In this document: one piece after another, positions 10,905-21,854 of the stretch | How positions within the stretch are numbered: position 1 is the stretch's first letter | Layout: each line of letters begins with the position of its first letter | From: Ixodes scapularis | Taxonomy: Eukaryota > Arthropoda > Arachnida > Ixodida > Ixodidae | Assembly: GCF_016920785.2 (NCBI RefSeq) | Contig: NW_024609846.1 | Coordinates: 109,048,831 to 109,112,830, forward strand | Reading direction: 5' to 3' | Length of the DNA: 64,000 bases | Made by a program: the position numbers and the translations under genes | The notes under the pieces: generated by a model | The model's database searches: none | What the model was told of the DNA's origin: nothing | The model's input: only the letters and a program-made list of their open reading frames with translations

Positions 10905-12148
10905 AGGCAACATGCGTTGCCAATTTCCGTCTAAGAGACACTCGAAAAGGAGATTTTGGAAATGCTGCGACTGGGCATTATAGAACGGTGCACGTCACCG
11001 TTTAATGCGCCGGTTGTAATTGTTCGAAAGAAAGACGGTTCTGACAGGTTTTGCATTGATTACAGGAAGTTAAACGACGTGCTTAAGGATGACCCAGAGC
11101 CGATTCCAAGGGCGGACGTCACCTTCGCCAAGGTGGGCTGTAAGAACTTTTTCTCCAAGCTGGATCTAGCGAAGGGATACTGGCAGATCCCGATGGAGGA
11201 TTTGGCCAAAGAGAAGACAGCGTTCTCGTCGAGGAGCGGACTTTACCAGTTTAGGTTCATGCCTTTCGGGCTCAAGACTGCCTCTGCTACCTTCACCAGA
11301 CTGATGAAAAAGTTGCTTCATGGAATTCCAGAGGCTCATCACTACATCGATGACATTCTCATCGCCTCGGATACGTGGACGCAACACATGAGGCCGTTTC
11401 AGACAGTTTTTGATCGGTTGCAAGAAGCCAATATCACGGCTCGGCCGAAAAAATGCGAGATCGCATCTACAAAGACGACCTTCCTCGGTCATGAGTTGGG
11501 TGGAGGACGAATCGCGCCCCACGCGGAGATCCTTGGAAGGATACAAGACGCTCCAAGGCCGGTGACAAAACGTCAAGTGAAGTCGTTTCTTGGGCTGACC
11601 GGCTATTACCGCCATTTCGTCCCAAACTACGCGGATCTTGCCACACCACTGCTGGAGCTCACGAAGAAAGGAGAACGAAATCAAGGTAAATGGGGGTCAG
11701 CACAGGAGGAATCGTTCGAGAGACTGAAGGACTGCTTATCAAGACCACCTATCCTGTTGGCGCTAGATCCCGACAAGGAATTCGTTTTGAGGACGGGTGC
11801 ATCTGATGCATTCCTGGGCGCAGTATTGCTCCAGGAAAGTGAAGGACTGCTGCATTCAGTGGGATATGCGAGCAGAACACTGGGAAAATCGGAAAAGAGT
11901 TATGCCACAGTAGAGAAAGAGTGTCTTGCGATTGTTTGGGCCGTGGAGTGATTTAGGCTGTTCTCATATGGCAGAAAATTTTGCATACAAACGGATCACC
12001 GAGCTTTGGAGTTTTTGAACAAAGCGAAGCACTCTAACAGTCGCATAATGCGATGGAGTGTATAATTGCAGGAACAGGACTTTCACATCGAATACATTAA
12101 GGGGAAAGACAATGTGGGAGCAGACTTCTTAAGTCGTCTAGAGAGCTA
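10905..12148 (+). pseudogene. Reverse transcriptase and RNase H
   Basis: Ty3/gypsy-type reverse transcriptase. Motifs in order: EILEMLRLGIIERCTSPFNA, VIVRKKDGSDRFCIDYRKLN, FFSKLDLAKGYWQI (first catalytic Asp), FRFMPFGLKTASATF, YIDDILIAS (catalytic DD intact), FLGHELGGG and VKSFLGLTGYYRHFV. RNase H follows (FVLRTGASDAFLGAVLLQ, where the first catalytic Asp is Gly; then YATVEKECLAIVWAV). In-frame stops at 11949-11951 and 12063-12065 cut the RNase H, whose end (HIEYIKGKDNVGADFLSRLE) stops at 12148. No integrase follows. Confidence 0.9.
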
Positions 12149-12467
12149 AGCCGTAGGGGGATATTTGTTCGTAAAGGCAGGACGCAGGGTTAATGAGGCC
12201 CATTAGGATTTTTTTTTGTTGTTGTTGAGTTAGGTCAGGACAAGAGTGTGTGGCCCATGTGATTTGTGCGTGCAAATAGGGACGCGAGAGCGTAACCATT
12301 GTTTGTTTTCTTGATTTGGACGATACTAATTTTTGGGATGTGGAAACGGCATACGTGCGTGAGTCCTAAGGACCAAGAGTGGTGGTATTTCTGAATGTGC
12401 CGCGGTCACTACAACAAGCCATAGAGGAGGTCGCCTTCATGAAGAAACTTTATATTGTGAAGTTCTC

Positions 12468-12481
12468 GAAGTGAGGGGGGG
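12468..12481 (+). promoter_or_regulatory. Polypurine tract
   Basis: A run of purines (GAAGTGAGGGGGGG) abuts the TG of the 3' LTR, the normal site of plus-strand priming. The preceding 320 bp (12149-12467) is non-coding. Confidence 0.8.
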
Positions 12482-12984
12482 TGTCACGTGCCTGTGACGA
12501 TTATTACGGGTGGAAGAAGAAAAGAAACGGAAGGGAACGAGCGCGTTCCAGAGAACAACGAGCGCGAGAAGGGTACGGCGAGCGCGAGAGGAGAAGCAGC
12601 GGTGAAAGCCAGGGTCGGGCCGCGACACACGGTGACGACCAGAGCTCGGAGGGAGGACCAGTCGCTACGGTCGGCGACGCCTGCTACGAGCAACTCCAGG
12701 GGGAGTGCGAGACACCGGCTTCTGCATCATCACATCAAGCGGCGACGCTCCGCCAAACAACGAGTGGAAAGACTTGAACCTAAGGCAAGGACGGTAGCGG
12801 GAACGGGCTATGAGTGTGTTGACGTGACTTTAACTGCCTTGAGTGCTTTGCTTTTCTTATTGCTAATTATTTTTCTAATGTATCGCTTCTGGCACGTTCC
12901 TATCCTCCTTCTTGCAAATAAATCATTTATTTTGTTGATCCTCTCACGGATGTCGTTTCACTCTTTTCCCGATTGACGATGACA
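12482..12984 (+). repeat. 3' LTR of the Gmr1-type element
   Basis: 503 bp, TGTCACGTGCCTGTGACG to GATTGACGATGACA, aligned to the 5' LTR without length change. Target duplication GTCTC follows directly. Confidence 0.9.
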
Positions 12985-12989
12985 GTCTC

Positions 12990-15483
12990 AGTGAAATGTG
13001 GTTTTAAGTCAATCCTGGTTGGCGTGTGTCATCGACCACTAGATGCGTCACCTAGTTTTGTCACTGCTTTGCATGATGAGCTGTCAATTTTGTGTACAGT
13101 ATATACTGGTCATTCTTTTTATCTTAAAAGGCGATTTTAACTTCCGTGAGATAAATTGGAATTTATCTGTTCTTGTTGGTGGTGGAAGTTCTGGTGAGTG
13201 CTGCGATTTTATCAGTCTCTGCCTGGATTTTAACCTTTCCCAGGTGATTTGTTTTTCTACCCGTGTGACCACCACATGTTCAAATATATTAGACGTTCTT
13301 TTGAATATCCCTCCGAGATTTATTACCTCTCTTACCGGTTTTGAAGGCATCAGTGACCACAAAGCACTGTTCTTTTAACCTAGGATTTCAAGCACCAGAA
13401 CTAGTCAGGTTGACCAAGCAAATGAGGCTATATAACAAGGGGAACTATGAGCAGCTTAAACAGGACCTCTCAAGCTATTTCTCAATCTTCCTGGAGCGTT
13501 TTGACGATAGGCATATCAATGAAAATTGGTGCCATTTTAAAAACAAATTACAGCAACACATTGAAGCTCATGTTCCAACTTTTAACATCAGTTCCCGGTC
13601 TTTTAATCCTTGGTATTCGCGCTCACTGAAAACCCTTAACAATAAGAAAAAAACGACGTTTTTGACTAGCCAAAAAACAAGACACTGTTTTATCCAGGTC
13701 TAAATATCATGAATGCGCCACTGATTATAAAATTATGTTAGAACAACAGAAGCGTATATTTTACCAGAAGACCCTTCCATCTATGCTACTAAACAACTCA
13801 CGCCAATTTTGGAATGTTGTAAATTATGCACCATACTCCCCACTAGCGCATATTGATGATTCTGAGAACATTATTGAGAATAATCGGTGTGCCACAGTTC
13901 TTAATCATATATTTTTTTTCCCCATTTTACCGCCCACTGTCTCTTAACACTGTCCTTAGCTATTACTAGCAACGTTTTACTTATGGATCCAATTTGTATT
14001 GATTACGAAGGTATTGTTAATATTATTCAGTCCCTAAAAAGGTCCTCTTCCTGTGGTGTCGACGGCATAAATTCTAAGGTCTTACAAAACACTAAATATT
14101 CCTCAAGCCTATTTCCAACAAATAATTTTCAACAATCATTAGGTACGGCGGCGGTTCCTGAGGATTGGAGAATCGGCAAGGTCAACCCGGTCCACAAAAG
14201 CGGTGATAAATCTTCTCCTTTAAAATATAGGCCAATATCTCTAACTTCTGTACCTTCTAATATACTCGAGCATGTAATTCACAAGCAACTATCTATTCAC
14301 CTTGATTCTATCTCCTCTTTTAACAAAGCGCAGCACGGCTTCCGTTGAAACTACTCCTGCGAAACCCAACTTCTCTGTTTAACAGATCACCTGTTCGCAA
14401 ACCTTGATTCTGGCTACCCCACTGACGCTGTATTTCTCGAGTTCACTAAAGCTTTTGACAAAGTTCTGCACAACAGACTGCTTCTTAAACTATCGTCATT
14501 AAACCTCGATAATAATGTTCTCTCATGGATTGAATCTTTTCTCTCTCAACGTCATCAGTTTGTTCATGTTAATAATTGTTCTTCTAATTTAGCCCCCGTA
14601 ACATCTGGCGTGCCTCAGGGAACGGTGCTTGGTCGGTTACTTTTCCTCATCTATATCAACGACTTTCCTTTTCAGGTATCCTCACCCATGAGCCTATTTG
14701 TCCACGACTGTGTCCTTTACCGAAAAATACCATCCCCTCATGACTCTTTAACCCTACAAAATGACCTCGACCTAGATCAGAGCTGGTGTACTAACTGGCA
14801 GATGACGCTTAACATCAGCAAATGTAAATGCATGCGCTTCTCTCGTTCCTTCTTTCAAACCTCTCTTGTTAATTTTCTCAATGGCATCCCTCTTCAACCC
14901 ACGGATATGTATAAATACCTCGGCGTTCTTCTAACTTCAAACCTCTTCTGGGAAAACCATATTAATTCAGTTGTGAGTTCCGCTAACAAAAGCAATTTCA
15001 TATCCGCCCCTCCTCAACTAAAACAGCTCCTCTATCTTGCCCTAGTCCGGTCTCAATTAGAATACGCATCTTCAATCTGTCACTCTCATCAAGCTACATT
15101 AACAGAGTACATTGAATATGTTCAAAACCGTGCTGCGCGTTTTATTCGGTCTGATTACTCTAGTTTTTCTAGTGTTTCCCTCATTAAATCAAATATCTCT
15201 CTCTCCCATTGCTTTTCACCCGTCGAAAAATATCCCGTCTCTGCCTTCTGCATAAAGTTTTTTATTCACCACTTTTATATCAGTCTCTTCTTTTCCCACC
15301 GACTTATCTTTTGCCCAGACTCGATCATTGCAATAAAATAGCCCGGCCAATGTGTTTTTCCACAGCACATCAGCACGCCCCTCTTCCTGATGCAATTGTG
15401 GAATGGAATGACCTTCAGGAAGACATCTTTTACCACAGAATAAGTTCATTTTCAATAAGATTAGAATATAGGTGGTCCTACTA
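12990..15483 (+). pseudogene. LINE ORF2, rest of endonuclease and reverse transcriptase
   Basis: Continues the ORF2 interrupted at 8090. Endonuclease blocks: GFKSILVGVCHRP, GDFNFREINW and ISDHKALFF. The linker includes FNPWYSRSLKTLNNKKK. Reverse transcriptase blocks: SSCGVDGINSKVL, NPVHKSGDKSSPLKYRPISL, QHGFR then a stop near 14346, LEFTKAFDKVLHNRLL (first catalytic Asp changed to Glu), SGVPQGTVLGRLLFLIYIND, LFVHDCVLYRK (FADD box changed to FVHD), YKYLGVLLTSN and ALVRSQLEYAS. Several frameshifts and lost catalytic residues make it dead. The motif set is CR1-like. Coding similarity fades near 15480; the 3' tail was not located. Confidence 0.8.
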
Positions 15484-16153
15484 GCTCTACTATATACACT
15501 TTTGAATTACACTAGTCCTACAAATTGCAAGAAAGTCCACTACAGTAAAATAACTGGCATGTCCGCTGTACCATTACATGACCGGCAGTTTTCAGCAATT
15601 ACCCATATCTTTAGCTTCGAACATACTGCCTAATGTTAGAGCACACGTCGTAATGCTTTCTGTAGAACAAATTCTGAGTCTCATAAGAATGCGAATGTTC
15701 GTTTGCAGGCTGAATCAATCATAAACTATTATTTAGTGGAAATATTCCAGGCCAAGTAAACGATTACGTTTCTTGTTTTTAGCATTTGCTCGAATGGCAC
15801 TACCAAATTCTTATATATTACGTTGGATAGCACTGATAACATTTAGGTTCAAACTTTGGTTTCGCCTATTTTTGGCTTTTTACGAATAATATTAAATAGA
15901 TAACGTGCGCCTTAAATACATATATTAGAATCGTTTTATTTATTATTAAAACTAAGAATGGATATTCGCAATTATTATGATTTAAATCCGGGATACACTA
16001 TAAAACAAAGTATCGGACAAAGCATTTACATACTTTTAGAAAGGGCAGGCCTTCTGAGTGCAGATGAACTTTTTTTTTAAAGAACTAATTATACTGTTCC
16101 GAAGGTTTAGTTAACGAGACGCATTTATCGGGAACTTGAAAAGTTTTGCTTAC
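15484..16153. other. Intronic AT-rich DNA
   Basis: Lies downstream (gene sense) of the last recognised M13 exon and after the LINE. No coding block, repeat or RNA gene seen. A further small exon could be hidden here. Confidence 0.4.
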
Positions 16154-16379
16154 AGTTTTCTTGGCTTTGGGATCAAACATTTTGTCCACATAAAGACGAC
16201 TTATTGCGTGTGTCATTAAGTCTGATATACCGGAAAGACACTGCATCCACAGTGGTTTTTCTTTCTTTACGCCTGTTGCCTCTTTATCAAAGTTAAGGAA
16301 GAGCTTGTCAAGCTCTTTGGACCCATCAGCACCATAAGTCCGAATTGTAATCCAGTGCACAAAATTGTACAGCGTAGAT
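16154..16379 (-). CDS. M13 (neprilysin-type) metallopeptidase, internal exon
   Basis: Exon of a neprilysin-family peptidase, a zinc ectoenzyme that usually cleaves peptides outside the cell. On the minus strand a pyrimidine-rich acceptor ending CCGCAG precedes the exon, and a GTAAGC donor follows AAGAAAACT. The exon is 226 bp: one base completing a split codon plus 75 codons. It reads STLYNFVHWITIRTYG, then KPLWMQCLSGISDLMTHA and SRLYVDKMFDPKAKK, matching the M13 N-terminal blocks around (N)YxxW and WxxCxxxxxxxxxxAxxxxYVxxxF. Its phase matches the exon at 20619-20749 exactly. The HExxH and ExxxD zinc-site exons would follow in gene sense but were not seen in the window. Confidence 0.85.
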
Positions 16380-16559
16380 CTGCGGAAAAAATGCACCCGA
16401 TCACATACATATTAGAATGACATTTGTGATTAGGTCCCTACATTCATCCAGCATAAGAGTTCACCTCTATGTCTAAAGTTTTACTGACCGGCGCTCGTCC
16501 AAATAAGCAGTAATTGTAGAACAATTCCATATATACACCCAAAATATTGCCACTCGAAA

Positions 16560-16800
16560 CTCCTAACAAGCGCGCCCATGTTTTGCGTGTTTGATTCCAA
16601 CGCTAATGGTCCCAGGTTCGATGCCTGGGAGCCGACGCACCTTTTTGTTATTCCTGTGAATGTCGCGTTCCTGTAAATGTGCGTTGTCGTAAATGCGAGA
16701 ACCCCTTTGCTATTTTGAGGACCGAGTGTGCTCCGCACCGAACCTTCTACGCCGTTTGTTCCAGAAGCCCGCGCGAGTACTGTCGGGATCAAAGGTTTGG
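16560..16800 (+). repeat. Partial LTR with tRNA-like head
   Basis: Matches the 18025-18428 LTR from its box-B-like GGTTCGATGCC (16615-16625) through ACGCACCTTTTT, GAGGACCGAGTG, CCGAACCTTCTACGCC and CCAGAAGCC. Similarity ends near 16790. It could be the left LTR of the same decayed plus-strand gypsy copy whose integrase end lies at 17690. Confidence 0.55.
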
Positions 16801-17689
16801 ATAAGACCGGTGCGCCTACCGAATTGCATCGCCGCGCTTCCTCACTGCACGCTGCCTGCTGCCGAGACCGGCACAGTACGCACGCGTGTCCTTTCTTATC
16901 TGCTGGCTTGCTTGTTTGCTCGCTTCAGCGCGAGGCGCTCCGGTTTGAATGAAACTAGGGTGCCTACATGCCTGTCTGTCTCAGGGTGAAGACATCCATT
17001 GTTGCCCTGAATGTGCCAGCGCGTGACGCTCTCACGCTCCCGGTGCGTGACTAGGGCGGTAAAATGGCGTCTATGCATTAGCCAAAGCTAAGCGCTCGAG
17101 CTGAGTGACAGCGGATTGCACGCACTTCAAAATGCATAAACAAACGATTGGGCGGAAAAATGGCTGAGATGTCACCACTCAAGCAAAAGCGCGCGTGTGT
17201 ATGAAGGCACTCTAAATGAAACGGCGATAGATGCTGCTCCAGCAGCCGTGATTAAACACACTCGCTCTGAACAGCGGCTGATCGACCGACCTCGCGTGCA
17301 CTGCGGCACGGGCAGTTCACGCGACTCTTTCGAGTGATTAGGCGACGTGTTGAAAACAATCGATTCGTTTTTTTTGTGTGTTTTTTTTTTAATTTTTTAT
17401 AATTTATTGAACAATTTTACTTCACCAGCCAGTTTTCTTATACCACCGAAGCCTTCATGGATTGCGGGACTAGTCTTTTTGCACGGAGGCCAGAACTGCT
17501 GTGGTTCTGTGGGCCTGAGACCCCTAGGATGCAGGGGGCAATGCATGAGACAGCTTGTGCAATTTGGTGCTCTGCTCGTGCCGACTAGCAGCGGTGTCAT
17601 CGCGCGTTCCGAAAGACTGCAGCTCACACGATGCATGCCGGCAGTGGCATGCATCGTGAGAGCTGCATGACGGAAAAACCCTTGTCGTC
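16801..17689. other. Unassigned DNA with a short hairpin
   Basis: No clear coding sequence. A nearly perfect hairpin lies at 17619-17669: GCAGCTCACACGATGCATGCC pairs with GGCATGCATCGTGAGAGCTGC across the loop GGCAGT. The position between LTR-like sequence and integrase remains suggests a rearranged interior of a Ty3/gypsy copy. Confidence 0.4.
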
Positions 17690-17912
17690 GGGACGTTCAC
17701 TTACAACCCGGAGACAGGGTGTGGGTGTGGACAGGCATTCGTCCCCGCGGCTTAAGCGAGAAAATCCTGAAACGATACTTCGGATCTTAAAATGTAGTTC
17801 GTCGACTGGGAGATCTGAACTACGGGGTAATGCCAGACCGAAGAACACTATCACGCCAGAACCACGACATGAAGTCGTCCACGTCGTGCGCCTCAAGCCG
17901 TACGCTCGATAA
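17690..17912 (+). pseudogene. Ty3/gypsy integrase C-terminal end
   Basis: In shifting frames the plus strand reads PGDRVWVWTGIRPRGLSEKI, LKRYFG, RLGDLNYE and VVHVVRLKPYAR. This is the GPY/F-type C-terminal integrase module found just before the 3' LTR in gypsy elements. The 110 bp between it and the LTR (ACCGTATTTTCC, TTTTGTTTG) match the corresponding segment of the minus-strand element at 27197-27330, so both belong to one family. Everything upstream of this module is lost. Confidence 0.75.
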
Positions 17913-18024
17913 TTCTGTAAGCTGTTATTCCGTGCAGAGGTTGAGACCACTAGGATTTACCAGCCACCGTATTTTCCAATTCTTTTGTTTGTTTTGCACT
18001 GCATTGCTTCCTTGCAGGTTGTGA

Positions 18025-18428
18025 TGACACGAGCGTCTCCGAGCGAGCGCGCCCGTGGCCGTTTAGTTATCGTTTATGACTCCGACAAAAATGGGCTAAA
18101 GTTCGATGCCTGAGAGCGGACGCACCTTTTTATTTCTGTAATATGTAGCGTTGTGGTAAATTTGTTAACCCTGTTGCATGTTCGAGGACCCAAATCTCTA
18201 TGAACCGAACCTTCTACGCTAATTGTTCAAGTAGCCCACGAGTGTACACAAGGGGCTCCGCGTGGCTAGCCGGAGTTTGTTTCGCCCCAGCGTTCGATCC
18301 AACTCTTACGCCACCAGCGACACCTGTGACGCTCGCCTTATTCTATTTTGTTTCAGGCACAAGTTCGCCCCATTAAACGTCGATTTTCTGTCAGGCATTC
18401 GTCGCCTCATCAATTGTCATTCGTGAAA
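18025..18428 (+). repeat. 3' LTR with tRNA-Ser-like head
   Basis: 404 bp from TGACACGAGCGTC to about ATTCGTGAAA. The head contains a tRNA-like region with a box B AGTTCGATGCC at 18100-18110 and a weak box A near 18055. The body has CGAACCTTCTACGC and, near the end, GGCACAAGTTCGCCCCATTA. Length and ends agree with the LTR at 26796-27196. The copy follows gypsy integrase remains in the right orientation. No clean target duplication is seen. Confidence 0.7.
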
Positions 18429-19199
18429 ATATACCCTTGACCTGTACTGCTAGTGTGGGTTGTGAATCTGAAATTAACAGCTATATTGTTTTGAAGTATG
18501 ACCGCCCGCAATTCTATCCGGCGAGGAGCATCCAGTTGTAATATACGGTGCATCTTTGTTAACTCAATCGGAATTAACATTTTTTTCGGGTTTTCTGCTC
18601 ACTTTTCTTTCTCTTTGTAAGGGCTTTGGTTTTTGTATATACGATGTGTTTTTTTCTCAGCGACGTTATGTTTTTGTGCATTTAGTTTGATGCAGATGAG
18701 TATGATCGCCGTTTTTTTTTTTTATGGCATTGCCTTCGCTTACGACCCGTGTACCACTAATAGGGTCAGCTGACTCTTTGTTTGTACCATATGTGTTTAT
18801 AAACTCATATCGCAAGTTTTCGGAGCGGTTCGCACGAAAGCTGCTTTTATAGCATGATTGACCTTCTTTCAAACAAGGACGACATCAAGCTGCGAAAGCC
18901 TGACCTGCGTTTCCCGTCCGGACCTGGAGTTGCGCTTCCTCTTCTGCTCCTCCACGACTTCTCTGAGTCGCCAACAAGATTGGTGAGGAAGCGCAACTGC
19001 CCTTTCGGAATCGGGACCAACCCGCAGTTCGAACTTTTGACGCTTCGTGAGAAGCACTTGTACAACCGCTCTTCTGGAAAAACTTGGCAGCGACCTTTAT
19101 CTTCAAAATCCTATAATGCATGAAATGCAGTATTTATGGTGCGAACGTTTAAAGTCATTTAGCAGCCACCAAACTTCGGAGAGTGAAGAGCCTTGATTT
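18429..19199. other. Non-coding DNA with small inverted repeat
   Basis: No gene recognised. A 15-bp inverted repeat (GAGTTGCGCTTCCTC and GAGGAAGCGCAACTGC) lies near 18931-19000. Runs of T occur near 18713. Confidence 0.4.
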
Positions 19200-20160
19200 T
19201 TATCAAATATCCCGCTACACTGAGAGGGGAAAATTGATACATAGGTCAAGTGGCGTCAATTTCTGCGCTTAATTTAGTTGGAAAACTAAATTGAGGTGTA
19301 GGCCACGTGACGTTAATTTTCCTGCTATATTTACAGGGGAAATTGTATGGACGCATTGGGCACGTTTCGTCAGGTAATGTGTCGTCAATATTACCCTAAA
19401 TTTACTGGGGAAACGGAAGGTGCTTAGATCACGTGACATGAATGTTTGCGCCAAATTAAGCAGGGAAGCTTATTTGGACTATAGGCCACGTGACCCCAGC
19501 GACGCGGCGCTCACCAATCGCACCGGGCTGCGATCTCCCGGGCGCCCAGCCCCGGTTAGTCCCACCGTGTAGATTAGACCACCAGGTCACGTGACGTCAT
19601 TTTTTTCGCTGAATGTAGTGGCGAGACATATTTGGGGTATAGGTCTCTAGACATCAGGTCACGTGCTGTTAAGTTTCCCTCTAAATTTAGCAGGGAAAGG
19701 GAATTGGTGTATATGTCATGCGACGTCAGGCTACGGGAAGGCAATTTTCCCGCAAAATTCAGGGGGAAAACTGATTTGGTGTATAGGTCGCTTGACGCGA
19801 CAGGTCCCGTGACACCAATTTCCCTGCCGAATTTGATGGGAAAACTTAATTGGTGTATATATCGCGAGACATCAGCTCACTGGACCTCAATAGACATCAC
19901 GTGATTTAATCACCGATTCAGTTTCGCCCTCTCAATTTAGCGATGAAATTGACGCCACGTCATCTGATATTCCATGACCTAAATGACAATTTAGTTTCTC
20001 TTCTAAGTATAGCGGGAAAAATAATGTCACGCGACTTACACAGCAGTTCAGTTTCTCCACTAAATTTAGCAGGGATATCGACATGACGTGTCCTGATGTA
20101 ATGTGACCTATACTCCGATTCTGCTTCTCCGCCAAGTTTAGCGAAACATGTAACTTAGGT
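19200..20160. repeat. Degenerate tandem array with CACGTGAC motifs
   Basis: A minisatellite-like region of diverged units of roughly 55-100 bp. Each unit pairs an AT-rich palindromic core (TTTCCC..TAAATTTAGC..GGGAAA) with GGTGTATAGGTCACGTGACGTCA or variants. CACGTG occurs near 19304, 19427, 19484, 19586, 19663 and 19897, with weaker forms to 20085. A GC-rich block (19500-19560) interrupts the array. It lies in an intron of the M13 gene. Confidence 0.65.
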
Positions 20161-20618
20161 GTCAGCGATTACATACCTCTGTCACATAGACAAACTCGGA
20201 TTGCAAATTATGTCACTCAGCACGATCGCTCGCCCCGAAGAAGAAACGGCGGGCCCGTCTAGGAACAACTATTAAATATAGGCATGCCACGCGTTAAATT
20301 ATCAGATGTAGGGGTTGTAAACACTGGCGTCTGAAAACTCGGAGCATCGCTAAACGTTCGTGATGGAAGAACGTCTTGTTTTTGTCTTGACTTTTTTACA
20401 TCACGGTGTAACGTCGTCTAAAGAAATTTAAGCGATGCCACCTGAAGCACTGCATTCCATGCACTGTAAGGCCTCAAAGGTAAAGGATTCTGATATTTTT
20501 AATTGTCGCACACCTTACAAGGTTTATAAACCTAGGCCGAACGTGAATACAAATTGTTTTGCACGTAGGTTTGTGATATCTAAACTTCATAATAGTGTAA
20601 TCGTATGTGTTGACTTAC
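20161..20618. other. Intronic DNA
   Basis: Between the tandem array and the M13 exon. Nothing else recognised. Confidence 0.4.
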
Positions 20619-20749
20619 ATATTTTCTTCTTCCAGAATTTTCTGAATATCTTTAACATAATCAGGCTCCAATACAATCACACGTTCGCTCTCATTGAGTG
20701 TCATATTGGCCACTGCAAACTCATGATTTAATAGTTTCAGCCATTCAAT
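20619..20749 (-). CDS. M13 metallopeptidase, internal exon
   Basis: A 131-bp exon. In gene sense the acceptor is GTGACATTACAG and the donor is the consensus GTAAGT after GAAAATAT. It begins in phase 0 and ends with two bases of a codon completed by the first base of the 16154-16379 exon. It reads IEWLKLLNHEFAVANMTLNE then SERVIVLEPDYVKDIQKILE, matching the M13 segment IDWLxxLN..V.L..SE.VVV..PEYLxxL that precedes the YxxW block. The residues normally found just before IDWL (about 30-40) are not in the 57105-57299 exon, so one exon is missing between them. Confidence 0.85.
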
Positions 20750-21854
20750 CTGTAATGTCACAAGCGAAAATAAAACATCAAAATACAGTGAGGATTCCAT
20801 TTCTGCCACAAGGATCGAAATTATATCCACAAGGATCGAAATTATATAACTATATATATAAAAATAAACAATATATATGTTCGCAACTTATGCTAGCCTG
20901 TGTCCTTTTCATTTAATTTCATGTTATTACCCTTAATGACCCTCGAAGGGTCATTATATAACGGGTGGGTACATAAATGGGATATACATTGATGCCAAAC
21001 AATTTTAAAGCTACACATGTCCAGTTACATTTTTCATGAATGTGAATGGGCAATTCATTGCAACAGCGTAAGAAATGCAGTCCCAGCTCAGAGCTGCTGG
21101 GGGGAAAAATGAAGCAAAAAATGCGACAGTGCGGGTGCATGGGCGGGAATTTGGTGCGAATGAGCGTAAAAGATAAGATGGGTAAAAGATAAGGTGGTTG
21201 ACGAAGCGAAGAATGAACAAAACGCGTATTAAACAAACAGACACCGGTGTTACGTCGACGACTGGAGAGAGGCCGAAGCCCTGATTCAGCTTTTATGCTG
21301 ATATGCTGATATTAAATGAACATAAAAAATGAATGAACCGAGTAGCGCGATTTTGGGCAGCTTCAAGTGCGTTGATTAGATATATTTGGTGTACGTTCCA
21401 GGTTGCAGACGCATGTACTTGCTTTGATCAAAAAATATTTTTTTTGGCAAATCGCTGAAATCATGGTAACTTTGAAAAGCTTTGTAGGTTTTTCGAAGTT
21501 TCTAAGAGACCAAATATTTTGTTAGATTAAATGCTTCAAACCTGTGCAAAGTTTCAGAATAGTGTGAAGGGCGATTCCTTTTGAAGTTTCGCTGAAGTCG
21601 ACACTTAGATCGTCTTATTTAGAATATTGGACCGATTGGAAACTATATCTTTAATACTATTATAAAAGGAAAGGATGTCACCGCTAGTAATATTTTAATG
21701 CATCCTCGCAATTTAGTTTGCAAAAGGTTGGCAAGACAGGAAATTGATCTCTACATTTTTTTCTAAGTTCTATCACCATTTAAAGACTCTTAAGATATGT
21801 AAGCACTTCCACTACACTGCAAGTGCCTTCCGAGCTTCACCTGATCTGTCACAC
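20750..21854. other. Intronic AT-rich DNA
   Basis: Contains a short direct repeat (CCACAAGGATCGAAATTATA, twice, at about 20807-20848) and a small hairpin at 20937-20957 (AATGACCCTCGAAGGGTCATT). No exon or transposon recognised. Confidence 0.45.

Larger units (their letters stand above)
8091..12984 (+). mobile_element. Ty3/gypsy element with Gmr1-type gene order
   Basis: A complete-ended LTR retrotransposon. Its two 503-bp LTRs start TGTCAC and end ATGACA, and a perfect 5-bp target duplication GTCTC flanks it (8086-8090 and 12985-12989). By eye the LTRs differ at about 40 positions (about 8%), so the insertion is old. Internal order is gag (SCAN-like capsid, CCHC), protease, integrase, reverse transcriptase, RNase H, then the 3' LTR with no integrase after RNase H. 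That order belongs to the Gmr1 clade rather than ordinary Ty3/gypsy. The element is dead: stops, frameshifts, an altered protease motif and a deletion joining integrase to reverse transcriptase. Confidence 0.9.

Noticed and set aside
10622..12148. Endogenous virus with envelope gene
   Set aside because: No env-like frame follows RNase H, and no signal peptide or transmembrane segment is seen before the 3' LTR. The element is a plain retrotransposon.
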